A model generated the notes under the pieces. It saw nothing but the letters and a program-made list of their open reading frames with translations, made no database searches and was not told the origin of the DNA. Of a stretch of DNA of 64,000 nucleotides, positions 9,462 through 19,225 are shown piece after piece. Each line of letters begins with the position of its first letter. Positions within the stretch are counted from its first letter, which is position 1. The position numbers and the translations under genes were made by a program. Source of the stretch: Thiospirillum jenense (GTDB taxonomy: Bacteria; Pseudomonadota; Gammaproteobacteria; Chromatiales; Chromatiaceae); NCBI RefSeq assembly GCF_014145225.1, contig NZ_JABVCQ010000013.1:22233-86232 (forward strand). The letters are read 5' to 3'.

Positions 9462-10445
9462 ATGGCTGAAAGGGCCCCGTGGATTACTTACCGGCCGGAA
9501 CTAAAGGTTTTGGATTGCACCGTGCGCGATGGTGGCTTAATTAACGCGCACCAATTCAGTGATGAATTTGTCACCGCTGCCTATCGCGCTTGCGTCGCAG
9601 CGGGCATTGATTACATGGAAATTGGCTATAAAAACTCAAAGAAAGTCTTTCCAAAAAGCAATTACGGTGCATGGCGGCATTGCGATGAAGAAGACTTGCG
9701 CCGCGTGGTGGGCGATCATACCGCCGAGGCGACGGGATTAAAACTCGCGGTCATGGCTGATGCGGGTAAAAGCGATTGGAAAACCGAATTATTACCCGCC
9801 GCTGACAGCGTATTAGATATGGTTCGCGTGGCCTTTTACGCGCATCAAGTTTCCGAAGCAGTGGATATGATTCATCATGCGCATTCATTGGGATATGAAA
9901 CCACCGCTAATCTAATGGCCGTGTCGAGTATCACCGAAACGGAAATTGACACGGTATTAGAAGCCATTGCCCCCACGCCCGCTACGACAATGGTAATTGT
10001 GGATAGTTTTGGGTATTTATACCGCGAGCAAATTGATCGCCTGTATCATAAATATAAAGCAGCGCTGGCCAGTGGCGGTAAAGAAATTGGGATTCACGCG
10101 CATAATAACTTGCAATTAGCTTTCGCCAATACGATTGAAGCCATTATTTTGGGTTGCAATCGGGTTGATTCCACCATTTTCGGTCTCGGCCGCGGCGCGG
10201 GTAATTGTCACACTGAATTATTACTCGGCTTTTTGCGTAATCCCAAATTCGACGTGCGCCCCATTATTGAAGTCATTCAACATCACATGATGGCGCTGCG
10301 TCAAGAAATTGAATGGGGGCCGCTCGTGCCTTACAACATCACCGGGCAATTGAATCAACATCCGCGCTCGGCGATTGAATGGCGAGCGGGTGCAACGCCC
10401 GATGACTTTTTGACTTTTTATGATCGAGTCGTGGCGGAAATTTAA
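9462..10445 (+). CDS. HMGL-like aldolase domain protein
   Basis: This 327-residue TIM-barrel protein belongs to the HMG-CoA lyase / 4-hydroxy-2-oxovalerate aldolase superfamily. The N-terminal motif VLDCTVRDGGLIN (residues about 14-26) and the IHAHNNLQLAFAN metal-binding segment (about 216-228) fit a divalent-metal aldolase. I start it at ATG 9462, which has GGAG at 9449-9452; a GTG at 9426 lies upstream. Proteins of this type often occur in surface polysaccharide loci, and here fcl and gmd follow on the same strand. The substrate is unknown. Confidence 0.82.
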   Translation: MAERAPWITYRPELKVLDCTVRDGGLINAHQFSDEFVTAAYRACVAAGIDYMEIGYKNSKKVFPKSNYGAWRHCDEEDLRRVVGDHTAEATGLKLAVMADAGKSDWKTELLPAADSVLDMVRVAFYAHQVSEAVDMIHHAHSLGYETTANLMAVSSITETEIDTVLEAIAPTPATTMVIVDSFGYLYREQIDRLYHKYKAALASGGKEIGIHAHNNLQLAFANTIEAIILGCNRVDSTIFGLGRGAGNCHTELLLGFLRNPKFDVRPIIEVIQHHMMALRQEIEWGPLVPYNITGQLNQHPRSAIEWRAGATPDDFLTFYDRVVAEI

Positions 10446-10462
10446 ACGCCAACTGTTATTAA

Positions 10463-10504
10463 CATTGAGCGGTTTTCAATGCGCCAGCGTGGGAACGCTC
10501 AATG
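10463..10504. repeat. dispersed inverted repeat, copy 1
   Basis: The arms CATTGAGCG (10463-10471) and CGCTCAATG (10496-10504) enclose a core with CAGCGTGGGAA. The right arm contains the ATG at 10502, so folding could hide that start codon. Related copies are at 16285-16319, 55013-55046 and 58192-58227. Confidence 0.6.
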
Positions 10505-11494
10505 ACAACGGAGAATGAGCGCGTGTCACAGCAACCGAAAATTTATATTGCCGGACATCGCGGCATGGTGGGCGCAGCGTTAATGCGTCAATTACAAATG
10601 ACCATGCCAACTCATCAACTCATCACGCGCACCCATGCTGAATTAGAGTTAACCGACAGCGCCGCTGTTCATGCCTTTTTTGCGAATGAACGCCCCACCC
10701 AAGTCTATTTATCCGCTGCCCGCGTCGGGGGCATTTGGGCAAATAACACCTATCCCGCCGAATTCATTTACGATAACTTAATGATTGCCGGCAATGTCAT
10801 TCACGCCGCCTGGCAATTCGGCGTTGAACGCTTATTATTTCTTGGCAGCTCCTGTATTTACCCGCGTTTAGCCCCGCAACCCATTCCCGAATCAGCGTTA
10901 TTAACTGGCGTATTAGAACCCACCAATGAACCCTACGCGATTGCGAAAATCGCCGGCATTAAATTGTGCGAGTCTTTTAATCGCCAATATGGCACGGATT
11001 TTCGCTGCGTCATGCCGACTAATCTATATGGTCCGTGTGATAATTTTCATTCTGAACATAGCCACGTTATTCCCGCGTTATTGCGCAAATTTCACGATGC
11101 AAAAGTCACCAATCAACCGAGCGTGAGCGTCTGGGGTAATGGCAATGCGTACCGCGAGTTTTTATATGTGGATGATTTAGCGGCCGCCTGTGTATTCGTT
11201 ATGAATATAGATCAGGCGCTGTATCATTCACACACCCAACCGCAGCTGCGGCATATTAACGTCGGCAGTGGTATTGAAATTACCATTCACGCGCTGGCTG
11301 AGTTAATGCAAACCGTGACGGGTTACACCGGCCGTTTTCATTTCGATACTGATAAACCAGACGGCACTCCGCGCAAATTATTAGATGTCAATTGTTTAGC
11401 GCAATTGGGCTGGTGGGCCACCACTTCATTAACCAGCGGGTTGCACCAAACCTATGCGTGGTTTTTAGCAAATCAAACCACGCTACGCCGCTAA
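10502..11494 (+). CDS. fcl: GDP-L-fucose synthase (GDP-4-keto-6-deoxymannose epimerase-reductase)
   Basis: This enzyme of up to 330 residues converts GDP-4-keto-6-deoxy-D-mannose to GDP-L-fucose with NADPH. The Rossmann motif [14 protein letters not shown] is near the N-terminus, followed by [19 protein letters not shown], the SSCIYPR segment, and the catalytic YxxxK in [10 protein letters not shown]. The ATG at 10502 lies in an inverted repeat. A GTG at 10523 with a proper GGAG at 10510-10513 may be the real start and loses only seven residues. Gmd, the preceding pathway enzyme, is encoded just downstream, so the pair supplies GDP-fucose for glycans. Confidence 0.93.
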   Translation: MTTENERVSQQPKIYIAGHRGMVGAALMRQLQMTMPTHQLITRTHAELELTDSAAVHAFFANERPTQVYLSAARVGGIWANNTYPAEFIYDNLMIAGNVIHAAWQFGVERLLFLGSSCIYPRLAPQPIPESALLTGVLEPTNEPYAIAKIAGIKLCESFNRQYGTDFRCVMPTNLYGPCDNFHSEHSHVIPALLRKFHDAKVTNQPSVSVWGNGNAYREFLYVDDLAAACVFVMNIDQALYHSHTQPQLRHINVGSGIEITIHALAELMQTVTGYTGRFHFDTDKPDGTPRKLLDVNCLAQLGWWATTSLTSGLHQTYAWFLANQTTLRR

Positions 11495-11579
11495 TTGTTA
11501 ATTCTCCCATTAAACATCTCATGCAGTTAATTCACCAATCACTGCGCCCTTATCATTACACATAGGATTAAAATCTATT

Positions 11580-13694
11580 ATGGCGGACAAGATCGCTTTA
11601 ATTACGGGTATTACAGGTCAAGACGGCGCTTATTTAGCCGAATTATTATTAGACAAGGGGTATCAGGTGCATGGCATTAAACGCCGCACCTCGTTGTTTA
11701 ATACCGACCGCATTGACCATTTATATCAGGATCCGCATGAACTCAATCGGCGGTTTATTCTGCATCATGGCGACATGACGGATACGTCGAGTTTAATTCG
11801 TATTATTCAACAGGTGCAGCCGGATGAGATTTATAATTTGGCAGCGCAAAGTCATGTTGCGGTGTCATTTGAAGAACCCGAATACACCGCTGATTCAGAT
11901 GGGCTGGGTGCATTGCGGTTATTAGAAGCGATTCGGATTTTAGGATTGGAAAAGAAAACGCGCTTTTATCAAGCGTCCACATCTGAATTATACGGATTAG
12001 TGCAGGAAATACCGCAACGCGAAACCACGCCCTTTTATCCACGTTCACCCTATGCCGTCGCTAAATTATATGCCTATTGGATTACGGTGAATTATCGTGA
12101 AGCGTATGGGATTTATGCGTGCAATGGGATTTTGTTTAATCACGAGTGCGTCACCATTGATACGCCATTATTAGTGCGGCAGGATGGCATGATTGATGTC
12201 GTCACACCGGATGAATTGTTTGCTCTCCGCCGTAAAGGCCCAAATACGCAAACGACGGCATTGGTGAATGTCGAAATTTGGGATGGATATGATTGGGTTG
12301 CATTACAACATGTGACCGCAACTAAACGCAAAGAACATGACGATCATCATTTACTGGCAATACAAGCTCGCGGCGGTGTTTTACATTGCACCGCGCATCA
12401 TCAATTATTAAAACCAGATGAAACGCCAGTGCGCGCCGATCAGGTTAAACCGAATGATGCCCTATTGATGGCGGCTGAATTTCCAATCTCCCCGGCGTGG
12501 ACGGTTTTAACACCGGAGCTGGCCGAATTCTTAGGTTTATTATCGGCGGATGGCTATATTCCAGCCAGTGAAAGAACGGTTATTCAATTCACGAATAATG
12601 ATCCGATCTTACAACAGCGCGTTTGTGAATTATGGTCTAAGTTATTCTTAGGCGCGGCGCGTATTACGCAGAGTCCATCCGGTTTTGGATCAAATATGGT
12701 GACGCAAACCTATTTGACCGGCGCGGGAGCCGCAGTGAGTCATTGGTTGCGTGAACAGCTTTATACCAAAGCCGGATATAAACGAGTGCCGCGTTTAATT
12801 CTCAATGCCGCCACCGAATTACAAGCGGCATTTCTTGCTGGTCATTATGCCGGTGATGGATTAAAAGCAGGCAAAGGCGATAGTGTCAAAACGAATAGTT
12901 CGGTATTAGCACAGGGGTTGGTTTATTTATATGCGCTGCAAGGACGACACGCCTCGGTTTATCTTGAACAACGCGATGGCGCGTGTTATTACACATTAAA
13001 TCTATTAACGGGTACACCGCAAGGTAATAAAGGGCAACATTTGCGTAAACCGCCAGAAGAAGTGCGAGTGATTAGCGATGCCATTATTAAAGATGATGAG
13101 TGGGTATTTGATCTTGAAACGGCGTCAGGCAAGTTTCTCGCGGGCGTTGGGCGATTGGTGATTCATAATAGCCCTATTCGAGGGGAGACCTTTGTCACGC
13201 GCAAAATCACTCGTGCATTAGCGCGAATTAAATTAGGGTTGCAAGATCGTTTATATCTCGGCAATTTAGATGCAAAACGCGATTGGGGACATGCCCGCGA
13301 TTATGTGCGAATGCAATGGTTAATGCTGCAACAAGATCATCCCGAAGATTATGTAATTGCCACTGGCAAACAGTATTCAGTGCGTGATTTTGTGAATATC
13401 GCCGCGCAAGAAATTGGAATTGAACTGCGCTGGGAAGGCGAGGGTGTGAATGAAAAGGGTTATAATGAAAAAACGGGGGTATGTTTAATTGCTGTTGATC
13501 CGCGTTATTTCCGCCCGACTGAAGTAGAAACGCTGTTGGGTGATCCAACTAAAGCCAAAGTGCAATTAGGTTGGCAGCCAGAAATTTCTTTTGCTGAATT
13601 AGTGACTGAAATGATGCGTGAGGATTTGAAAGCGGCAGAACGCGATGCGCTCTGTCATCGTGAAGGCTTTACTGTCATGCAGCATAATGAATAA
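11580..13694 (+). CDS. gmd: GDP-mannose 4,6-dehydratase precursor containing an intein
   Basis: The 704-residue precursor consists of Gmd split by a 341-residue intein. The exteins (residues 1-189 and 531-704) join to a normal 363-residue Gmd with the NADP-binding motif GITGQDGAYLAELL and the catalytic SPYAVAKLYAYW. The splice point lies inside the conserved stretch NHE-SPxRGETFVTRKI, so the unspliced protein should be inactive. Gmd makes GDP-4-keto-6-deoxymannose, the substrate of the Fcl encoded just upstream. Codon use of intein and exteins is alike, so a very recent transfer is not obvious. Confidence 0.95.
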   Translation: MADKIALITGITGQDGAYLAELLLDKGYQVHGIKRRTSLFNTDRIDHLYQDPHELNRRFILHHGDMTDTSSLIRIIQQVQPDEIYNLAAQSHVAVSFEEPEYTADSDGLGALRLLEAIRILGLEKKTRFYQASTSELYGLVQEIPQRETTPFYPRSPYAVAKLYAYWITVNYREAYGIYACNGILFNHECVTIDTPLLVRQDGMIDVVTPDELFALRRKGPNTQTTALVNVEIWDGYDWVALQHVTATKRKEHDDHHLLAIQARGGVLHCTAHHQLLKPDETPVRADQVKPNDALLMAAEFPISPAWTVLTPELAEFLGLLSADGYIPASERTVIQFTNNDPILQQRVCELWSKLFLGAARITQSPSGFGSNMVTQTYLTGAGAAVSHWLREQLYTKAGYKRVPRLILNAATELQAAFLAGHYAGDGLKAGKGDSVKTNSSVLAQGLVYLYALQGRHASVYLEQRDGACYYTLNLLTGTPQGNKGQHLRKPPEEVRVISDAIIKDDEWVFDLETASGKFLAGVGRLVIHNSPIRGETFVTRKITRALARIKLGLQDRLYLGNLDAKRDWGHARDYVRMQWLMLQQDHPEDYVIATGKQYSVRDFVNIAAQEIGIELRWEGEGVNEKGYNEKTGVCLIAVDPRYFRPTEVETLLGDPTKAKVQLGWQPEISFAELVTEMMREDLKAAERDALCHREGFTVMQHNE
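12147..13169 (+). other. intein with LAGLIDADG homing endonuclease, inside gmd
   Basis: The segment encodes residues 190-530 of the Gmd precursor. It begins with Cys (CVTIDTPLLV, block A), has the block B motif TAHH, and ends with LVIHN followed by Ser as the +1 residue. The C-terminal splicing region EWVFDLETASGKFLAGVG is block F. Two endonuclease motifs of the LAGLIDADG type are present: LAEFLGLLSADGYI near residue 313 and AAFLAGHYAGDG near residue 415. All catalytic splicing residues appear intact, so splicing is expected, and the endonuclease may still be active. Confidence 0.93.
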
Positions 13695-13745
13695 ATCAAC
13701 GGTTGTTTTAATTATTAAGTTGCTAATCAATGGGGAATAATTTTT

Positions 13746-16256
13746 ATGCAGCGTAGCCACTTACTTTTTAAGTTTGCGGGATTGATGTTCATTTTGAACA
13801 CGCCCGCTGTATTCGCGCAAACGAATACCTGTGCCGACACCTGTTTATTTGGTGAACTCTCCGGCAATGCGCGCTGTGAATTATGGAATGAACACACTGG
13901 TCAATGGTTGACTACAATTGAAACCGGCGATAATCAATTACACAATCGCGCCCGTTTATATTTACCCTAGCTGCGGCAATGGATGATGCCGGCGGGTGGG
14001 GTAATGAGTGCGACCTTCACTGATGATAATTACACTAAAATCAATTATTACGGTGGCGAGCGTGACGCGGCAATTTGGACGGGTGCATATTTAGCCGCTG
14101 AATCATTCCGCTATTTAGCTACCGGCGCGCCGGATGCGTTAATACAAGTGAATGAAACAGCGCGGGTTTTACATCGCTGGTGGACATTACCAGGTGACCC
14201 GGGGTATTTAGCACGATACGCCGCGCCGTCGAGTAGTCCACCTGAAATAAAAGCCGCTTTATCCGATAATGATTCGGAAGTTGTTCATAAAACATTGCAA
14301 GATGGTATCTTTTGGGATTGGCGCGGAAATGTCAGCCGCGATCAATACCAGGGTGTATTACTTGGCATGGCGTTGGCCTATGAAGCGACCAATGATTTGG
14401 CGGTGCGCGAGTTAATACGCGCTGATATTGTGACCTTTGCAGAACAATTGATGCGCCACGAGTCACGCCAAGTCAATTTAGTGATTGATGGCGAAACGCA
14501 TGTCATAAATTTGGAATTAGAAAACGTGGTTTATTCCACGATTGCTATGCCCAGCGGTATTCCAACTTTAACGATTGATACCCGCAGTGGTGATGGCGAT
14601 GTTAATGGCGCGGGTATTCTGGTCTTTTGGCCGAATCCATCGGAGTATTTACGCCAACTCCCTGATTTAGGTTGGATGCCAGATATTTTATTAGCGACGC
14701 AGGCGCTTCAATTAGGTGCGGCCTTTAGTTTAGCATTGCATGTGACTAATGATGTCCCTGAATACGCCGCCCGCCGGAGTGCAATTAACAATTATTACAC
14801 GGCGCATGTTGATACCTGGTTAGACATTGCCAAACGGTGGTCAGATACCAGCCCCTGCGGTGATGCGTATCATGGATTAAACATTAGTTTTACGCCCGCG
14901 TTTATTTGGTTACGCACCGAAACGGATGCCACTCGTCATCATTACTTAAGGGACAAGGTGTTAATTGAACGCCTGTGGCCGGCCGTTCAATCAGATAACA
15001 ACGTTTGGTTTGCGTTTATTTATGCGTCACAAGCGCCCGAAGTGAGTGAAAATAATAATGTCGTGACCAATCATGTCAATCAATTAGCGGGTTTTCCCAG
15101 CGCGCCCAATCGCGCTGTGGCAGTGGATGTGAGTGATGAATATTGGGAAAATCCGTTTTGTTCTGATTTGGCATTATCGGCAATTGATGTGAGTGAACGA
15201 GTGCCGGCGACCTTTATTTGGGAACGGCAGCCGTGGAAAAGAGAAGACCCGGGTGTGCCGTATCGTTTATATGGCGGCGTGGATTATTTATTAGCGTATT
15301 GGATGGGGCGCTATTATGGTTATATTGATGATGATGCGCCCAATACCTGTTTGAATTGGCACACTGCACCGGCGACTGGTATAGAACCGGCGGGGATGAT
15401 TGAAATTCCGCAGCCCAATTCCTATCAAACGGGCATTGGTTTGGTCTCGGGTTGGCAATGCGCGGCGGGACGTTTGGAAATGAGTATTGATGGCGGGCGG
15501 GCAATTCCGGTGGCCTATGGCAGTGAACGTGCCGATACGCAAGCGCATTGTGGCGATGCCAATAACGGCTTTAGTTTTCCAATTAACTATAATAGTTTAG
15601 CGGATGGCGAGCATCACATCGCGTTATTAGCTGATGGGGAGCCAGTGACAACGGTTAATTTCCAGGTGCGCACGTTAGGTGCGGAGTTTCAATCGGGTTT
15701 AAGCGGGCAATTTTCATTAGCTGATTTCCCCACCGTTGGTCAAACAACTGCATTGCAATGGCAAGAAGCGAGTCAGCGTTTTGTCATTACGCCACCTGAT
15801 GCACCAGCAATTAACCCCGCGCCACTCGTCACTACCGGCGCATTAGAAGTGCCGGCGGTTAATGCACAACAGAGCGGTGTTGGCATCATTGCCGGTTGGT
15901 ATTGCGATGCAATAAACTTGACTGTGAGTATTGATGGCGGACGGGCATTAACCATTCCTTATGGCACTGAACGGGCGGACACCTTGACGAACTGCGGTGA
16001 TATGAATAACGGCTTTGGGTTTTTAATTAACTACAGTGGATTGGGTGATGGTGAACATAGAATAGATTTGACAGCGGATGGCATTCCCGTTGCGAATACA
16101 ACCTTTTCCGTTCACACGCTCGGGCAGGAGTTTATGACCGGTTTGGTTGGCAATTTTGCATTAAATGATTTTCCCAACGTGGGATTAACAACACAGGTGA
16201 TGTGGCAAGAAGCCAATCAAGGATTTGTGATGAACGGGGTGACGCCAATGCAATAG
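13746..16256 (+). pseudogene. secreted repeat-domain protein gene broken by an in-frame amber codon
   Basis: One reading frame of 836 sense and nonsense codons is interrupted by TAG at 13968-13970. The 74-codon first part carries a signal peptide (MQRSHLLFKFAG...AVFAQ). The second part (13983-16256 if started at its own ATG) continues in the same frame without a secretion signal. Its middle is rich in helices with Trp and Tyr (RDAAIWTGAYLAAESF, DGIFWDWRGNVSRDQYQG) and looks like an alpha-barrel enzyme fold. The C-terminus has two tandem domains about 148 residues apart, each with SGWxC, SIDGGRA, GxERADT, CGDxNNGF and LGDGEH motifs. Function is not recognised. A nonsense mutation, stop readthrough or a sequencing error are all possible. 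Confidence 0.75.
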
Positions 16257-16284
16257 CGGTTATTTAGACTTGTATTAAAGCAAG

Positions 16285-16319
16285 TTGATCGTTCTCATGC
16301 TCAGGGTGGGAACGATCAA
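16285..16319. repeat. dispersed inverted repeat, copy 2
   Basis: Perfect 10-base arms TTGATCGTTC and GAACGATCAA enclose TCATGCTCAGGGTGG. It lies between two convergent genes and could act as a bidirectional transcription stop or mRNA 3' end. The internal sequence matches copy 3 in reverse orientation. Confidence 0.65.
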
Positions 16320-16343
16320 TCATAGATCAGCAACGGCACTAAT

Positions 16344-17921
16344 TCACACCTTAAACTGCCCCACCAACCCGCGCAATTCATCGCTCAGATCACTCAACGC
16401 ATGACTTGATTCCGCCGTCTGTTGCGCACCGCTCGCGGACTGTTCAACAATGGATTGAATGTTATTAATCGTGCGATGAATTTCTTCCATTGTCATATTC
16501 TGTTCCTCGGCGGCACTGGCAATTAACTGATTCATTTGCAAAATGTTTTCCACCGAATGGCGAATAGATTCCAGCGCATTGCCGGCACGAGTAGCCAAGG
16601 CCACCGTATTTTCAGCATTGCTACGGCTCTGCCCCATCGCCACCACCGCCTGCCGCGCACCATTCTGCAAACTGGCAATCAACGTCTCAATTTCCGTCGT
16701 CGAAGCCTGCGTCCGCTGTGCCAACGTGCGCACTTCCGACGCCACCACCGCAAATCCGCGCCCCTGATCGCCCGCCCGCGCCGCCTCAATTGCCGCATTC
16801 AACGCCAGCAAATTAGTCTGCTCGGCGATATTTTTAATCACATCCAACACCGTGCCAATGTTCTCAGTCGCGCCCTGCAATTGGTCAATCACATTCGCCG
16901 CGTGCTGCACCTCCTGTGCCAATGCCGCAATCGCCGTCGCCGTATCGCGCACAATTTGCTGCCCATCTGCTGCCTGCCGACTGCCATCCTCAGCCGAACT
17001 CGACGCCTGTTCGGTATTACCCGCCACCTCGCGCACCGACGCCGACATTTGATTGATCGCAATTGCCACGCGGCGGATTTCATCTGATTGACTTTGCATT
17101 CCGTGACTAGACTGTTGCGTAATTGTACTTAATTGAGTAGCAGACGCGGCCAATGCGTCAGCTTTTTGCGTCACCGCCCGCACAATCATTGCCTGTTTTT
17201 CCACTAAACGATTAAAAGTGTGCGCCAACCGCCCCACTTCATCTTTAGTTGCCAATGTTGCCCGCAAGCGCAAATCACCTTGACCTTCAATATGTTCGAC
17301 CGTCTTTTCTAATTCGCGCAAGTGCTTCCCAATCGTATTCGCTAATAACACCGAAATACCAATGCCCAATACGATCACAAGGGCTGTTAATACATATTGT
17401 GCAGTGCTTAAACGAATGTTAATCCGCTGCACTTCATCGCCAAAGCTGGCAATTGCGGTATCTTGTGTTTTCAATCGTTGATCAAAAAAAGCCACAATAT
17501 CAACCGATAACGTCAGTGCTTGTTGTAATAAACGGCTACCTTGTAAACGGTCATCCGCCAAGAACGCCATGACTGATTGATCGAACACCTGGTGAAATTG
17601 TTCAATTGCCGTTGCTTGTTCACGCACCTCATTATCCGTTGCCGTCAGCAATAACGAATTGAGTTCATCATACATTCGTTCATGCTGTTCAAAATCAATG
17701 TCCTGCATAAGCATGATGTACTTCAGGGCGCTGATACGAAAATTAAGAAACCGTTGCTGTTGATCAACTGTCGCACTTTTAGTCAATACTAATTGTGCTT
17801 GTTGTTCTAATAAATCTCGGTTGGTGCGCAGCTGAATTTCAATAAAAATTGAAGAAAATAACAGTGCCGCAATAATGATCCCGTTGCTAAATAAGATGCG
17901 GTAACGAATAGACGTAAACAT
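16344..17921 (-). CDS. methyl-accepting chemotaxis protein
   Basis: This 525-residue inner-membrane chemoreceptor has an N-terminal membrane helix (about 7-28), a periplasmic helical sensor of about 150 residues, a second membrane helix (about 180-200), a HAMP domain (about 200-255) and a cytoplasmic signalling domain. The signalling hairpin tip reads [20 protein letters not shown]. It relays ligand or partner binding to CheA/CheW, which are not encoded here. Its gene follows the periplasmic protein gene at 17939-18937 after 17 bases, so the two probably form an operon and the periplasmic protein may be its binding partner. Confidence 0.93.
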   Translation of the reverse strand: MFTSIRYRILFSNGIIIAALLFSSIFIEIQLRTNRDLLEQQAQLVLTKSATVDQQQRFLNFRISALKYIMLMQDIDFEQHERMYDELNSLLLTATDNEVREQATAIEQFHQVFDQSVMAFLADDRLQGSRLLQQALTLSVDIVAFFDQRLKTQDTAIASFGDEVQRINIRLSTAQYVLTALVIVLGIGISVLLANTIGKHLRELEKTVEHIEGQGDLRLRATLATKDEVGRLAHTFNRLVEKQAMIVRAVTQKADALAASATQLSTITQQSSHGMQSQSDEIRRVAIAINQMSASVREVAGNTEQASSSAEDGSRQAADGQQIVRDTATAIAALAQEVQHAANVIDQLQGATENIGTVLDVIKNIAEQTNLLALNAAIEAARAGDQGRGFAVVASEVRTLAQRTQASTTEIETLIASLQNGARQAVVAMGQSRSNAENTVALATRAGNALESIRHSVENILQMNQLIASAAEEQNMTMEEIHRTINNIQSIVEQSASGAQQTAESSHALSDLSDELRGLVGQFKV

Positions 17922-17938
17922 AATGGCAATATTCCAAA

Positions 17939-18937
17939 TTACAGCACACTTAAAATACGTTCCAGCATATAGTCTATATGCTTGATTGCTTGATAATCAT
18001 CGGTGGGCGTTTTACCCGTCACCGGTTGGGCGAGATTAGTCACGCTCACAATTTTTTGTGACATTTTAATAATGTTTAATTCAGCAATGATGATTTGTGT
18101 TTGCAAAAACACGTCAGCAAAGCCAACCTGTTTGAATGCACTTACGTCAGGACGCTGAATGTCTGGCAGGCGATATTTTTTACGCCAAACATTGAGTTTA
18201 TCGCGGACCGCCAATGCTTTTACTAATACATCAGTTGGAGTGGCATTAGAGTCAGGCTCGGATAATTGCGAGCCGTCAGTATTGATTCCATACGCGGCGG
18301 TTATTAACAAGCGTTTCTCACGTTCTTTATTATCCGGCAAACGTTGCGATAACGTGACTAGAATATTTCTCAAATCATCAGCAACACGATGGAGCTGTGC
18401 ATACACATCATCCGCCGTAAAATCTTGTTTCCCATTAAGTCGTGTCAATTTGACATACAACACGAATAACGACTGATACACTTCTGACGGCGTCTTTGCC
18501 GCTTGTGGCGATTGTGTAATATCAATCGGGCCAACTTCTTCTTGATACAACTCTTCTAATGCCGCAATGACAATCTGTGCCAGTTGATAAGTTTCGGTCG
18601 GGGTGTAATTGATTGGCGCCACAACCACTAATGGCGGTGGATGGCGCTGGTTGGTTAATTCATAGTTGTATAATTCCATCAGTGCAGTTGCATACAACTG
18701 ATAGACGTGCATCGGTTTTATATCACGCTCTTGTGAATAAACTTCGATATTGCTTGTATTCACCCCACGCTGCGTAAGAATACGATCTACTAATTGATGC
18801 GCGTATTGGGTAATGATAAAAATGTCAGCCGGAGAACGCAGCGTTTCTGCATACACGCCGCTGCTGTGATATTGGCAGATCACGCATAATAAGAATGCGT
18901 TCCACCAATAATAGTATGTGTGTCGCTTTGTATTCAT
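17939..18937 (-). CDS. periplasmic helical repeat protein paired with a chemoreceptor
   Basis: The 332-residue protein has a signal peptide (to about residue 30, ...SGVYAE) and no recognised family. The mature part holds about six degenerate helical repeats, each opening with a motif like [45 protein letters not shown] and KTPTDDYQ, each followed by an amphipathic helix such as [13 protein letters not shown]. The spacing is roughly 50 residues. It is translated just before the chemoreceptor gene. I infer a periplasmic sensor or scaffold that contacts the receptor; this is not shown by the sequence alone. Confidence 0.7.
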   Translation of the reverse strand: MNTKRHTYYYWWNAFLLCVICQYHSSGVYAETLRSPADIFIITQYAHQLVDRILTQRGVNTSNIEVYSQERDIKPMHVYQLYATALMELYNYELTNQRHPPPLVVVAPINYTPTETYQLAQIVIAALEELYQEEVGPIDITQSPQAAKTPSEVYQSLFVLYVKLTRLNGKQDFTADDVYAQLHRVADDLRNILVTLSQRLPDNKEREKRLLITAAYGINTDGSQLSEPDSNATPTDVLVKALAVRDKLNVWRKKYRLPDIQRPDVSAFKQVGFADVFLQTQIIIAELNIIKMSQKIVSVTNLAQPVTGKTPTDDYQAIKHIDYMLERILSVL

Positions 18938-19225
18938 AGTGCGATGGTTTGCCCTTCTGTTGAGCTAAAGATAATATTCACACGCCCAGTATAGTACGTT
19001 TTGTGACCGATATGTCTATCGCGCAGGATCCGCCCGAATCAAGCTAACATAAAAACTTAAAAATCAAATATTTATATGATGCTTTGAATTGAGTCGAGAG
19101 GTTTTTTTACATGATGGTTGCTGCCATTAATACACAATCTCGACCAAATATACGGCGTAACGACTGTTCCACTGTATTCAGGTATCATTCTCTCTTTTAA
19201 TCACCTTATGACTATGTTAATACCC

